Part shown: in pieces, positions 12,428 through 24,500 of the stretch | Layout of the letters: every line of letters starts with the position of its first letter | Position numbering within the stretch: the stretch's first letter is position 1 | Assembly (NCBI GenBank): GCA_020536535.1 | Contig: JAHLWZ010000809.1 | Coordinates: 62,001 to 126,000, forward strand | DNA length: 64,000 nucleotides | Origin: Pelomyxa schiedti | Lineage: Eukaryota > Evosea > Pelobiontida > Pelomyxidae | Direction: 5' to 3' | The notes under the pieces: generated by a model | What the model was told of the DNA's origin: nothing | The model's input: only the letters and a program-made list of their open reading frames with translations | Database searches by the model: none | Made by a program: the position numbers and the translations under genes

Positions 12428-15400
12428 TACTCTTTCCTTTGAATCTCGGAGTCACTGGGTACTAGCACATCATCAATCCACCAATACCTTTTTTCCAAAT
12501 GTTCACCGCCTCACATTCCCTAAAACGGGGCACAAAAGCTATGAATAATTTGTTGTTCAGGAATATATGTTTTAGCATTTTGTAGTCAAATAAAATCACA
12601 AATACAGTGGGGTGGAAGTTGCTGGTGATGCAGTGAAAATGATTGAGGAATTAGGAGCCTCTGGGTTCAATTTTGAGTGAGGCTTGGTAGACGTCTGGTT
12701 GTGGCATTTGTGCTTCGGCGGAATTGATCAGATTCTACAAGTGGTTAGGTAGAAGCTATGTATATTGGGTGCAGTTACTTGAATGACTGGAACAGGGGTG
12801 AGATTGAATGGGACTTGTTGCCATCTTTTGAGCTGTTCAAGGATTCTGCCAATGATTTTCATTTTGGCCCAATTGATGAGTTGCGGGTTGTCTGGAATTC
12901 GATCGGGATTCCCATCTTCAGCAAAGGTGAGGTCCTGTTGTTGATTACTTGGGTTCTATGTAGAAACGAATAAATGGGATAGTAGAAACGAACCGATAGA
13001 ATCATTCCCATGAAAGGTACAAGTGGTGGAGTGGCTGCCGACAGCAATTCTCTGAGAATTTTAAAATTGAACTCAAGGACAGCATCAAACGATCTGAGCT
13101 TTGTTTCAAGCTCTTCCTTTTATTGATTGTTGGAGTTAGAAGAGTGCTGGGAGTGTAAATGACCACACCGTCCACGTTTTCCTTAGACGACTGCAGGGGG
13201 AGTCAAAGTAAGAAATTTATTTTACTGGGGAAGAATTTTACCGCACAGCGGAACTGTTCATTGCTGCAACGATTTGGCAAAAAGAACCAAAGTTATTTAA
13301 CTCTTTACAGTACTGCCAGTCTTCAGAAAAGAAAAGAAGGGTGGGGAATGAACCTCAGCGACTTTAAGGAATTTTTTTAGTATTTTCTGTCTATCTTTAA
13401 CCTTCTCTGATGCAACAATCAACCATGAAAGCCAGTTTGAAAACTTTGTCATCTCTTAGCCACGATTAGGGTGCGGGAAGAAGTGGACCTGATTAAAAAA
13501 CTGGGTACTTCTGACCACATTGGGTGAAGTTTTACTAGCATCAGGCTTGCACCACCCTAGTCCAAGTAATCTATTGTAGTTATTGTCGCGCCACCTAATT
13601 GCAAGCATACTCTTCTGGTTTCAGATTTCGAAAATCTAAACTGTCTTTAGTTGAAGAAGGGGAGCTTCAGGAGTAATTATACTTGAGTATTCTAGGAGAG
13701 TTAATTGGCGTGCCAATTCAAGAGACCGCACTCCCATAAGGCTTGTTAACGCCTCACCTTGTTTGTGCAGGGGTTTTGGGGGTGTGGGTTGTGTCTGAGG
13801 AATTTCGTAGGAAAAAAGCTTCAGAAGGGAGTTAGAAATGTACAAAAAAAAAGGTGGGAGATACAGTAGTTGCCAGAGCACCTTTCAAACATTTCGCTGA
13901 TTGAAGAACGTGGTCTGATTTGGTAGTGTACATGTGGGTTATGAAGTCATTGAGGCAGTCCAGGAGCTTTTTTTTTTGAGGGAAAAAGGGTGTCATTATA
14001 TTGTTTGGTAAAAGGAAACCAACTAATGGATCAACATGGAAGGCATCGAAATGAAAGTCAACCCATTCTCGGACAATTCTAATCACTCTTCACAACAAAG
14101 TGAGACAAGAAAAAAAGGATTGAGGTGGTAGAACTCTATTTGTATGGCCTCGAAGACGGGAGCAGGAATATTGTTGGATGCATCAAATCTTTTATGGAGT
14201 AGTTTGAGAAGTTCCATTGGGGTGGTGAATCCATTCATTGTTAGGAGCAATGAACGTATATCTATCAAATCTGGGAAGGAAGATGAAATAGGGAGGCCAC
14301 TAGGTGAGAACCAACCGGAGTGAATTGCTGTCACTTTTTCTATCAATTTTACTATTGTGCAACCCCAGAGGATTGTTGACTTGGATGCATCTAAAGCATA
14401 TCTCACATTATCCTCCCTATCAGGTTCACCAAAGAAGAAGTCGATAGTTTCACCAGTGCGCGCGGAAAGTGCTTTCTGGTCCATGGGCTCCCCTAATGTG
14501 ATGGTTCTCCTACGGAAAAGGTGTTCCGCAGCACTGGATGTCCCTTCTGAGAACGATTGAGTGTGGCCATGTGGGACCACTTTGCCTGTGGATCTCTGAG
14601 AAGGAAGGAGAAGCGTATGTGGTGCTGTAGTCCCTTCAGATACGAGCTGCTTTGGAGGGGCAGCTGTGGGAGGTGGTGGTGAAGGTGATGCTGTTGTGTG
14701 AGAAATCAATTGGGGCATTGACACACCTCGTTGTGGAGCGGGTGGGGGCGGTGCAGTTGGAAGGGGTAATGGGGGAAGATTTGCAGGTAAGCTGCAAGGA
14801 GATGGAGCCAATATTATTGGAGTAATCGATGAAGAAAGTGGAGAGACAGTTGCGGGCATAGGTGGCGTTGCAGGATTATTTAGTGTTGGTGTAGTCTTCA
14901 CAAATTGTGGCGGGAGGGGAGGAGCAGAGGAACTTGGTAGAGGTGGTGCGGTGGGAGGAAGCGGAATGTTATGCGGAGTAGGCCCCTGTACCTGCTGAGT
15001 AGGCGGGGGTGGGGCCTGTTGAGTGGGCGGGGGTGGAGCTTGTGAGAGTGGTAGTGGTGGTGGGTGAGGTATAAGCAGGGTCTGTGAGACGGGTGGAGGT
15101 GGCGGAGCTTGCGTACTTGGGGCTGGCAGCGCATGAGGGGGAAGCTTCAATAAAGGATTCGGACATGACCCAGTTGATTTTCCCAAAGGAGGGCCCAGTG
15201 GAGGTGAGGGTGTAAGTATTTTTGCAGTGGAGATGGTTGCTGCAGTCGAGGAAATAGTGGACCGATTGGATGCTGGAGATGTGCTTGTGGCATTACTGGA
15301 ATCTGGTACGTGACTCCCTCCCAGTGGTGAAGTACTAGAACCATCTACGATTGTTGTGTAGTTAATATTGAGTTAGTTGGAACTATTTTGTGTTGGTGCG

Positions 15401-16662
15401 ATGAAAAGTTTTTCCTCTAACTGCTCTCTGCACACCACGTGGAACGCTCCGTGGGCAATCGTGTGTGAGTGCTTGTTCTTTGCATTTTTTGTGTGTTGTG
15501 TATAAGCAATGTGTACAACGCATGCCTTGGTTTACAATTCCCCATAAAAGTCCTCTGTTAGGTTGACAAAGGTGTTAGTTGTCGAATTAAAGGCACTACA
15601 CAAACCCGCATATTTTACAATAAGTGGGGGAATGGAAGGTGGCTGTCTCAAATTCATGTGTATGCTGACATAGAGTCTTTTGATTTTTTTATTGTAAGAA
15701 ATTATCCAAGAATGATAAGGTACAAACGGCAGGGGCAGCCTTTGACTGTGGTGGAATTGCTGTTCCACCTGTAATGCATCAAGGAAGAACTTTCAATGTA
15801 GAAGGAAGTACATGGGTGGCACATTGCTAATGGTTTACATTTCTTGTGTGTGATAAGCTGGCATCCTTTTTAATGTGAATACCTGACTGTAAAAAAAGTT
15901 TTATACCATTGCATTTCAGTCCTTGGTTTGAAACCCCCCAAATCATGTTCCTTTTAGTGTTAAGGGGTATCAAGAAAAGAAAAAAAATTGTTCACATACT
16001 CACACATTTGGCAGAAAGTGGGGGAGTAAAAAGTTGTGATAGCAAAGTCATGCTGTTGTGCTTTGGGCACACTTGTTACGCACTCTACTTCCTGGAATCG
16101 TTTGGAAAAGGGTCGATTTACAGTGAAGCAGAAAATTTACAATATCGGCATCAGCATCGAGTGCATGTGAAGCCGTAGTTGGAGTGGAGACCCCACCTAG
16201 TTCAGAGGGTGTGGTTCTAGTGAATGATGAAGCTAAAGTGTGTTACAAAACCAATAATATGCCCTAACAACATACTTGAGGATTTGTGTGCACAGACAAT
16301 TTCGTTAGCCTTTTCTTGACATATTTTGTGAAGTGTAATATTGCACACTAGTTCCTATAAATTTGAAAGGAAGCAAACTCCATGGAATACCTGAGCACCG
16401 AAAACCCACTTCACAAACAGTACTTTTGCAAACACTGTCCAAGAAAAGAAATGAAAAAGAACAAAAATGAAAAAAGAACGGTCAGAAAGAACTAAGAGCT
16501 TGGGGAAAAAGGAACGAGGTGAGGAAAAAAGTCAGAAAATGCAGACGAAACGAGAAAAGTGACAAGGAAACACAAAGCACGTTAAATGACACACTCGCAG
16601 GCGGCGTATTGGCCCGGCAACGGTCTAACTTCGAACAGTCGATGAGCCCCACCGTGGGACAT
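12428..16662 (-). CDS. Ras guanine nucleotide exchange factor with C1 domains, proline-rich region, RasGEF_N and RasGEF
   Basis: A many-exon minus-strand gene. From the ATG ending at 16662: a short N-terminus; helical QELVCNITLHKICQE; a C1-like domain near 16090-15850 (HDFAITTFYSPTFCQMC, IWGVSNQGLKC); a complete second C1 near 15640-15440 (HEFETATFHSPTYCKIC, LLWGIVNQGMRCTHC, HKKC, final HDC); a Ser/Thr linker; about 190 residues of poly-proline runs (15180-14640); RasGEF_N (SLLLTMNGFTTPMELLKLL); then RasGEF (LELARQLTLLEYS, FNNFNTLFEI-type, VPFMGMILSDLTFAEDGN, LINWAKMKIIGRI) and a C-terminus at 12428. It should load GTP onto Ras, with C1 domains binding diacylglycerol or acidic lipid and proline runs binding SH3 or profilin-type partners. 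RasGEF expansion is typical of Amoebozoa. The first C1 seems to lack its later zinc ligands. Confidence 0.85.
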
Positions 16663-16939
16663 TTTTTTCGTTTTTGTTTTCGTTTTTGGCGAAAAGAATT
16701 CTCGGGACAAAGCCAGATGGGCAGTGGAGGAAACAGATGTCGAAAGGAATCTATCGAGAAATGAGGAGAGTCCAGACTACTTTCTCCCGTCCGACCCAGG
16801 CCCGCCTCCTGGGCTCTTTCTCCGAACTACCAAACAATTACAATTCAGGTAGCGTCAAGTTAATTGCAAATAATTTACAGAACGCGGTGTACAAACGTAC
16901 CCTCTGCCCAGTGACACACCACCAATTCGTCATCCCATA
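16663..16939. promoter_or_regulatory. shared upstream region between divergent RasGEF and tRNase Z genes
   Basis: 277 bases between two divergent start codons. The sequence is moderately GC-rich for this window near 16780-16820. No specific element was identified, but both promoters must lie here or in the first exons. Confidence 0.5.
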
Positions 16940-18279
16940 ATGCAGTCAGCGGCAACCGAATCCACCGAATCAAGTGCAGCAACTGAAGCAGTGGCGACTG
17001 CGAGGACGGCCGTTGGCCCAACTCCCCTCGTTGGTGTTCTTGTTTCTCGTCCTCAGAGTGCCTGGAAAACATGGAAAATGCCAGGCAGGGAACTAACGTT
17101 TTCTGGATACACCAGGGCTGCAACTGCAAGTTCTTTTTGGGTTTGTTATCCACTTCTAATCTAAGTTCTAAGACCTCACGTGGCTATAGGTCAAAGAATG
17201 TGAGCACCATTTTTTTTCCCCCTCAACGTCATTAATTTCCTGTACTGTATAGTAAAGCTTTTCCTGGACTGTGGAGCTTTAGAAGGAAATATGAATCCTA
17301 GACACGTCTTTATCACGCACACCCACTTAGACCACGTCAAGGTTCAGATTTACAGTAAACCTAATTTCCAGTTTTTGTTTAACGAATATTCTAATGACCA
17401 CCAGGAAGCTCACATGCTTTTAACGCACCTGTTCCCAATTAACGTATGGCATTGATTCCACATAAGGGGTGGGAGAATGAAGATAAACTTCTTAACACTA
17501 CCAGTACTATCTCCCTACACAAGCAACACCGTTCTTCGAGGCGTACCTCAAAACTGCTCACGAACTCAACACAGTAGCTACTGCCCCATCAACTTGCCCA
17601 CTTGTTATACACGGGGTAGTTCCAGGCAGCACATTTGACTTGCCTGGTGGTTATAAAGTCAAGGTAGGTTCTTAACTTATAAAAAGCGGTACTTATAAAA
17701 AATTCAGGTTATTGCCACTGATCACGCTATACCATCAGTAGGCTATTGTTTCTACCTTGTGAAAACAAAACTGAAAGCAGAGTACACTGGCCAAGACATT
17801 GCCGCACTCCGTAGAAACGGTACTTGTACGCCCAAACACATTTTCTCACGCCACTTCAGGTGTCGAAGTTTTACAAGAAATTGTAGAACCTCTGTTTGTT
17901 TACCTTGGAGATACTACACACCAAGTGTTCGAGTCACACCCTGAGATTCTCGATTTTCCGTTTGTTTTTACAGGTACATGCTTGCTCCTCTCCCTTTGTT
18001 GTCAAGCTCACCGCAATTAGAGTGCACCTACTTGCATGCTGATGAGGATTTGGTAACCAATCACAAACATAATTGGCAATAACTAACCGACACAAAAAAA
18101 AGCTTGCAAATGCATCCAACTATGGTCATGCCCACTTTGATGGGTTGAAGCCCTACATAGAGAGTGCAAAAGGGTGCACATTCATACTGACCCATTTTAG
18201 TATGAGATACTCTGAAGAGGAGGTCCGCGAATTCTTTGTGCAAAAAAGGCTCCCTAATGTTATTCCCTGGGTTTCATAA
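16940..18279 (+). CDS. short-form tRNase Z (ELAC1/TRZ1-like metallo-beta-lactamase)
   Basis: tRNase Z removes the 3' trailer from pre-tRNA. Start ATG 16940 (MQSAATES) is followed by about 70 residues including SRPQSAWKTWKMPGRELTFS, then VFLDCGALEGN and the zinc motif FITHTHLDHV (HxHxDH, near 17310-17340). Later exons show ATDHAIPSVGY, VYLGDTTHQVF (the aspartate bridging both metals), ASNYGHAHFDGLKPYI and FILTHFSMRYSEEEV, ending at TAA 18277-18279. The YGHxH and THFSxRY motifs are those of plant and other short-form nuclear or cytosolic tRNase Z. At least five introns of about 50 to 90 bases. No targeting peptide is evident. Human ELAC1 is a little over 360 residues; this model fits within that range. 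Confidence 0.85.
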
Positions 18280-18560
18280 AACTGAGCTCAGCTTAGCACT
18301 TTTTAGTTTTTAGCTAAATAGAAACGGTTCTAAACCGCTCATCTGCAACTGCAACGAAAACCCTTATTCAATGGATTGAACGCTTTCGCCCTGAAAAAAA
18401 CTAACACCCCTCCATAAAAAGGAACGGAAAAAAAACGCCAAAAAAGAAAAAAACTTTCTCGCACAACAAGCAACAAACGACCATCAAACACCCACACACA
18501 TTTTTATAAAAAAAAAAACAATCAACACCCAGAGGTGTCTGTTGTTGGTGAGATCCACGA

Positions 18561-21500
18561 ATGTCGGCCGAGGACATTGCAGTTTTGAGGGTTACGATAC
18601 CCACAAAGAGCCTCACACGCAAAATGAGACTCAACAGGGCTCTGTCTGTTGCTGACATTATTGCTGACCTCACCGAGAGGGTGACCTGCCTACTCCCATG
18701 AAACATCAACTCGATACTATAGACACACGCATCGCTTTTTCGTTTTTTTTTTTTTTTTATTTAACCTGAGCAATAAAAAGACGGGCGAGGGCAGTCCGGA
18801 TCATGGGCTGTTCCAGCCAGCACGTGAGGGCAAGTTTGCCTCACCCCCAAGGTGGCTGGCTCCTGAGAAAACTCTCAACAATTATGAGATACAAGAGGTG
18901 CATCCCCCCCCTTTTTTTTTTTTTTTGAATTTGCTGATGTTAAAAAGGATGACGAGATAGTGTACAGAGCAAAGAAAAGGCGGCAACAGATTAAAACTTT
19001 GGATGGCACTACGAGGACCATTATGGTTGATGACACTCAACCTGTGCTAGTATGCAATAAGACGCTCTCCATTTCATTCATTTTTCTTTGTAAAGGCTGT
19101 TATCACTCAAATGCTTGAGAGGATCAATATTACATTTAGTGAGGAGTACGGAATGCAAGCAGAGGGAAATGGTTAATGCCTTTTCCTTCACTTAGAAACA
19201 TGCTACTAATTGCCCACAAAGAAACTTGGCTGGAACCCTCAAAAACTCTCCTGGAACAAAATGTTGATGATCAAGCAATGCTTGTGCTGAAAAAGAAGCT
19301 GTTCATGTTTGACAAAGAAGTCGTTAAAGACGAGGAAATGCAAGTCCATGTTATCTACATCCAGGTACTAAATGCTCTCATTCTAATAAAATATCTTATT
19401 TGTTAGTCGAGAGAACAAATTATGGATGGAAAATATCCAACCTCTGAGGAAGAAGCCCTTGACCTTGCCGTTCTTGATGCACAAATACAATTTGGAAGTT
19501 ACGATCTTCAAAAAGAGCGTGAGGCTGGTCCCACAGCCCCAAAACCGGTCAAAGCCGAGTTTGCAGCTTATGTAACCAAAATAAAGAAGTAGCTGCCCCT
19601 TCACGGTGTAGTTGTCGAGTTTAACCTTCACTACAGAGATATTCGGGCAAAATGCCTGCCCCCAATCTTGGCCCTGCATCCCAAGGACAAGAACATTGAA
19701 CATATTTTTGCTGAGTACAAAAAACTTTCTGGTGCCATTGATTTAAGGGGAGCAAAGTACAGATACGTTCAGAAAGCGCAGTCACTAAAAACGTTTGGAA
19801 TTACAACATTTGCTGTAAAAGTGTGTCTATCCCCTTTCGATAGAAATTTACAGTTGGTATCAGTTGAAAGTTGGGAGGGCCCTTAAAGAAGAACTATTTG
19901 GAGTCACACGTGACGCTATTTTGAGAATGGACCCGATAACAATGGTACCATTGGAGGAAGGTACAGGAATGCATTTTAACACTTTGTAGGATGTAATAAA
20001 AAGATACCCTTTGATTCATATCAAACGTTGGGGTGGTGGTGTCGACTCATTTACCCTTGATTTTGGTGGTCATGATGATGACTACCTCAACATGGTTACG
20101 AAGCAAGGTGCTGAAATCAACAAGCTCATTTCTGGTTACGTTGACCTCATTGTCAAAATGAGAAATGGTTTTCTTGGTTTATGCGTCAATTTGCCTTAAC
20201 ATTTCTGAAAGAGGCAAACAAGCCCCCTGCTGACCCCGATGTCAAAGTTGCAGTGCCGGATGCTGTGGATTCCCCTGAGGGCACCGCGACATCGTTCCGC
20301 GCTGTTAAGGGGCAAGTTGCTCCAGGGCTTGCAACACCCACTCCTGCACCTCCACCAGCTAATCCCCAGTACAAGCTTTAGTTAAAATTCCAAAGTTTTA
20401 TCTGACACATGACCTCCAGGCGTACGATACAGCGTATGCCAAAAGTTCCTGCTGCCCAAATTATTATTGATGATGTCCCAACTGCCAAGCACGCGATGCT
20501 AATGTTAGGTGAAGAGCTTGGTGCCGCTAAACCTACTGCCATTGTGAGAGAAATGTGTGTGCCACCACAAGATATTGAATTGACACTTTTACAGTGCTGG
20601 GAGTGCCGGCCAATTGAGGGAGCAGATGGTCCAATCATACAATGCCGTGAGGCTTGCTGCTATGGATGTTTTCAAGGTACAATACCTTACAGTCACCACC
20701 CTAACACGACTTGCAGAACATGGAGGACGGAAAACAAACAATGTCGAAAGCTACCTTGATTGAAAATGCAAAGATGGCAATGGCCCAAGCCCTGGAATTG
20801 GGTAACAAAGCAAAATTCGCCAGCTCCGAAGAAATTGGAGTTTCTATGCTGGAGGCCACTCGTTGCTTGGTTGGCTCACTGGCTGGGTTCTCTTCATCAT
20901 TTCCCCATTAATCCTCATATTCTTTAGAATATATGGAATTTGTGAAGAAACTTCTGAAGGCGTTGTTCTAACTCCAGAGCAGCAAATTGCCCTCAAAGAG
21001 GCTCAACAGCGGTTCACTGCTGCCTCGGCTCTTATGGAGGCTGTTTTAACGTAAGAGAGGGTATTACGAGTTTTTCTTATCCCTTGTAGTGGCAAGGGTA
21101 TTGTTGATATCAACTCCAGTGCTATGATGATCGAGTGCTCCAAGGTGACCTTCGCTTTCGTGTACTTGCAACTTATCCCATACCCTTGCAGAACCTTGCG
21201 AGTACGGCACAAGACATGTTTGCAGGTTTAACTGCCCACAGCATTAGTGTGGCAGATCCAGCAAAGAAGAAAGCCTTCCTTGAAGCTGCACAAAAGGTTA
21301 CTTTCCCCTCCTGAGAGTGGTGTTGAGTGCAAAAACCTAGGCAGTTGATTTAGTGTTTGTTGCGAATAGCATTGCTGCTACAATGGCTCCGGCCTCCCTC
21401 ATTCCTGCTTGCAAGGCTGAGGTATTCGATTTGTTACCTTTTTCTTTTTTTTGCTTTTTAAATGTGTGGAGTACATTTAATCTGTTTGCAGATTGTAAAC

Positions 21501-24500
21501 GCAGTACAAGCAGTTAAGGATCAACTTGCTACTGTCCTTACACTTGCAAATGAATTAGGAATTGAACCAAGCGAGATCAAAGCAATACACGCTAAAGTAC
21601 AGGTAAAAAGTACAAGATTTTCCTGCCACTTGTGAAAATTATCTAGATGGTCAGTGATGGTATTGCTGCGATGTTGCAGTCTCTTGAAGTAGGCGAGCCT
21701 TTGAAGGGAGTACGTTCTGAACAAGTTGGAGAGTTTGTTGATTCCATCAAAGACTTTTCAGGAGCTTTTACAGAATTAAGGCAAAACTCCACTCTTCAAA
21801 TTATGTTCACTAAGAAAACATTTCCAGAGAGTCAGTGGGGAATCGTGCTCGACTTGTTAATGCCACTAAACAAGTAGCAAGTGTTGTTTGCCAAGTTGTT
21901 GCTAAAGGAAAGGCACTGTCGATTGATGCTGACCCTGCAACCCGCATGAAACTACTGGATTCTGCTAAAGAAATCTCCGATCTAATAAACAGTTTGCCCC
22001 CTTACCACCCCTGTTTGTTTTCTTACTTTGTTAGAACTCTTTCAGGGGGCTAAAGCCAGTGCTGAGGATGTTGATGACAAAAAGAAACAAGAAGCTTTGT
22101 TGTCCGTTGCTGAAATACTGCAGGAAGCAACTCAGGAGATGATTTTCATTTCCGGAAAGAACGCTGCAGCAGCTAGTTTACGTAGAGAAGCTAAGGTATC
22201 TCGTTGCCGTTATAATTATTCATTCACGTGTCTAGGGTCTGGTTGCTTCTTGCGTAACCAATGTTGCTTCTTGCAAAGAGAACGCATCCCTCATTCCTGA
22301 AGCCTACTCTGATGATATGCTTGCCGCTGCCAATAATCTTGGAGACCTTAATAAAGCTCTTGCCTCTCTTGTCAGGGTGTGTGAAAAAACCTTACTCCCC
22401 ATGTCTTACTTGGTCTAGGTTGCATGCAAGGATCCTTCATCTTCCTCTGCCCAAGTGGAATTGCTTGACCAAGCAGAACTGACATGTGCTGCAGCACTTC
22501 GCATGATCGTTGCCTCAAATAACCTGGTGGAAAATCTCAAAATGCCGGAGGCTGCTAAACTTTTTTCTGAGCCCGCAACCAAGTAGGTTCCCACTTTGAA
22601 CAATTGACTTCTAAGTACAATAGAACCAAGACTGCAGTGGATCTTGTTGAGAAAGCTTGTCAGGCCTTCAGAGAAATAAATGGACAAACCTCCATTGCCG
22701 AAATCTGTGAAGAACTGAACGCGATGTTAGCTGAAGTTGAAATTACAGAAACTGCAATTGCAAGTACGGTGTCAATTGTGGTGTATGACTTAACATTTCT
22801 GTAGCGGGCTACCTAGAAAGAACTAATGATCGTGTTGCTCATGCTGAAGCTGTGACACTTTTGAATGAGTCCGCAAAAACACTCACCAATGCATCCCAAG
22901 AACTTGTGACTGCAGCAAAAAGCAATCCCCGGAAGGTTCTGTTTTCGCATTTTTTTAAAAAGATCCTCACTTTCCAAAAAGTTACCCCAAAAAACGTCCC
23001 TGCTATCGGATGCCAACAGCCAAGTTGTTACAGCGGCCAAGGCAGTCGTGCAGACACTGCCCACTAAAGCACAACAATTTTCTATACTTAATCTTACTAA
23101 AGAGCTCACACACGCCGTGCAAGGTTGCTTATATCTTCTTTCTCAAGAGTTAATGCTTGTAGAATTGATTGACACGGGAAAATTACTTAAAATGAAGCCC
23201 AATGACGAGCCAACAAGGGTGGCGTTGGAATTGAATCAACAGAAAGTCCTCACAGCCATTGCCAACCTACTCTCTTCTGATGTATGAGACTTTTCTCGTC
23301 CGTGGAGATTATAATGATGGTAGGTTGACTCTAAAGAAATCGACAGTGCCGTGGAGAGTCTGAAACAACAAATTGAACTTCTTACTCCTGTTAAGAATGA
23401 GAAAATTGCACTTCGTAAAGCCACAGAGCATGTTGCCACTTGCAGCAAAGCGTTAAGTGCAGGTTTGTCACAGCTTGCAGTATGTGTTCAGACGAATCCA
23501 ACGGGAGTTGCGTCTTCTGCTAAGGCTGTTTCTTCTTCAGTACCAGCGCTTATCTCAGCTGCAAACCTTGCTGGTACATTTTTTGTACCTTCTACAAAAC
23601 ACTAAAATTGAAAAGCTGGTGCGTCTCCCAATGAAGCCACCTCTGCTCAAGTTTTGGAAGCCACTAAAGCTTTAGTCGAGCAAGCAAGCTCTGTAATCCG
23701 ACTTTCCAAGGCTGCCGTTCTTGATAAAAATGGGTCAAGCGGCATGAACAAGTACTGATGTTTCATTTCTACTTTTGGCATACCATTGTTTAGGACTCTT
23801 TTGGATGCTGTCAAGAATGTTTCTGGGTCCATTGGCCGTTTATTGCGAACATTGGGTGCCGTGTCAAACAATGAATGTGAAGAAGCACTTGAGGTATTGT
23901 ACTGGGTGGGAGTAGCAATCTTACATCTTTATAGTCCATATCTGGCATTGTAAAAGATTTAGATAACGTCGAAGGAGTGCAACCTATCACCCCGGCTGTG
24001 GCCGTACGACAAATTGCAGAGATTTCTAAGATTCTACTGGAAGAATTTGATGGCATATTGTCTTGTGCTCAGACAGATCCAGGTTTCCTGTGTCACAAAA
24101 AGATTCTTTTTTTTTTTAACAAAACTTCTTTAGGGGCCCTTGGGAACCACGCACGTGCAACAGCTCAACAGGTTAGATTGCTGATTGATACGACCCGGGC
24201 AATGACAGCCAAAGAGGTTTCCTTGATTTTTCTTTTGTCAACAGAGCAAGAACATCATCTCACTCTGAACCGTCAGGTTCCGTATGTTCCTGAGAAATTC
24301 CTTGGCCCGGCAGAGCAGTTATCTGCAGCCGTCGCTAATATTGGGGCTACTGACCAATTGGGCAATATTGCTAAAGTGATTCAAACTTCAGTAACAAGCT
24401 TATTGACCGCGGCAGTGGATGAGGCTGGCAGACCGGAAACATCAAAAGAGCAATCTGGTAATCTACGGAAGAATGCCGCCGCCCTCAAAAACTTAGTTCC

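Noticed and set aside
14640-15190. Proline runs suggesting a formin FH1 domain
   Set aside because: No FH2 domain follows. The next domains are RasGEF_N and RasGEF.
20590-20680. Cys-rich cluster (CWECRP, CCYGC) inside talin
   Set aside because: It appears only in the wrong frame. With a donor at the ATGTGTGT site the exon reads as a normal rod helix (AGSAGQLREQMVQSYNAV).
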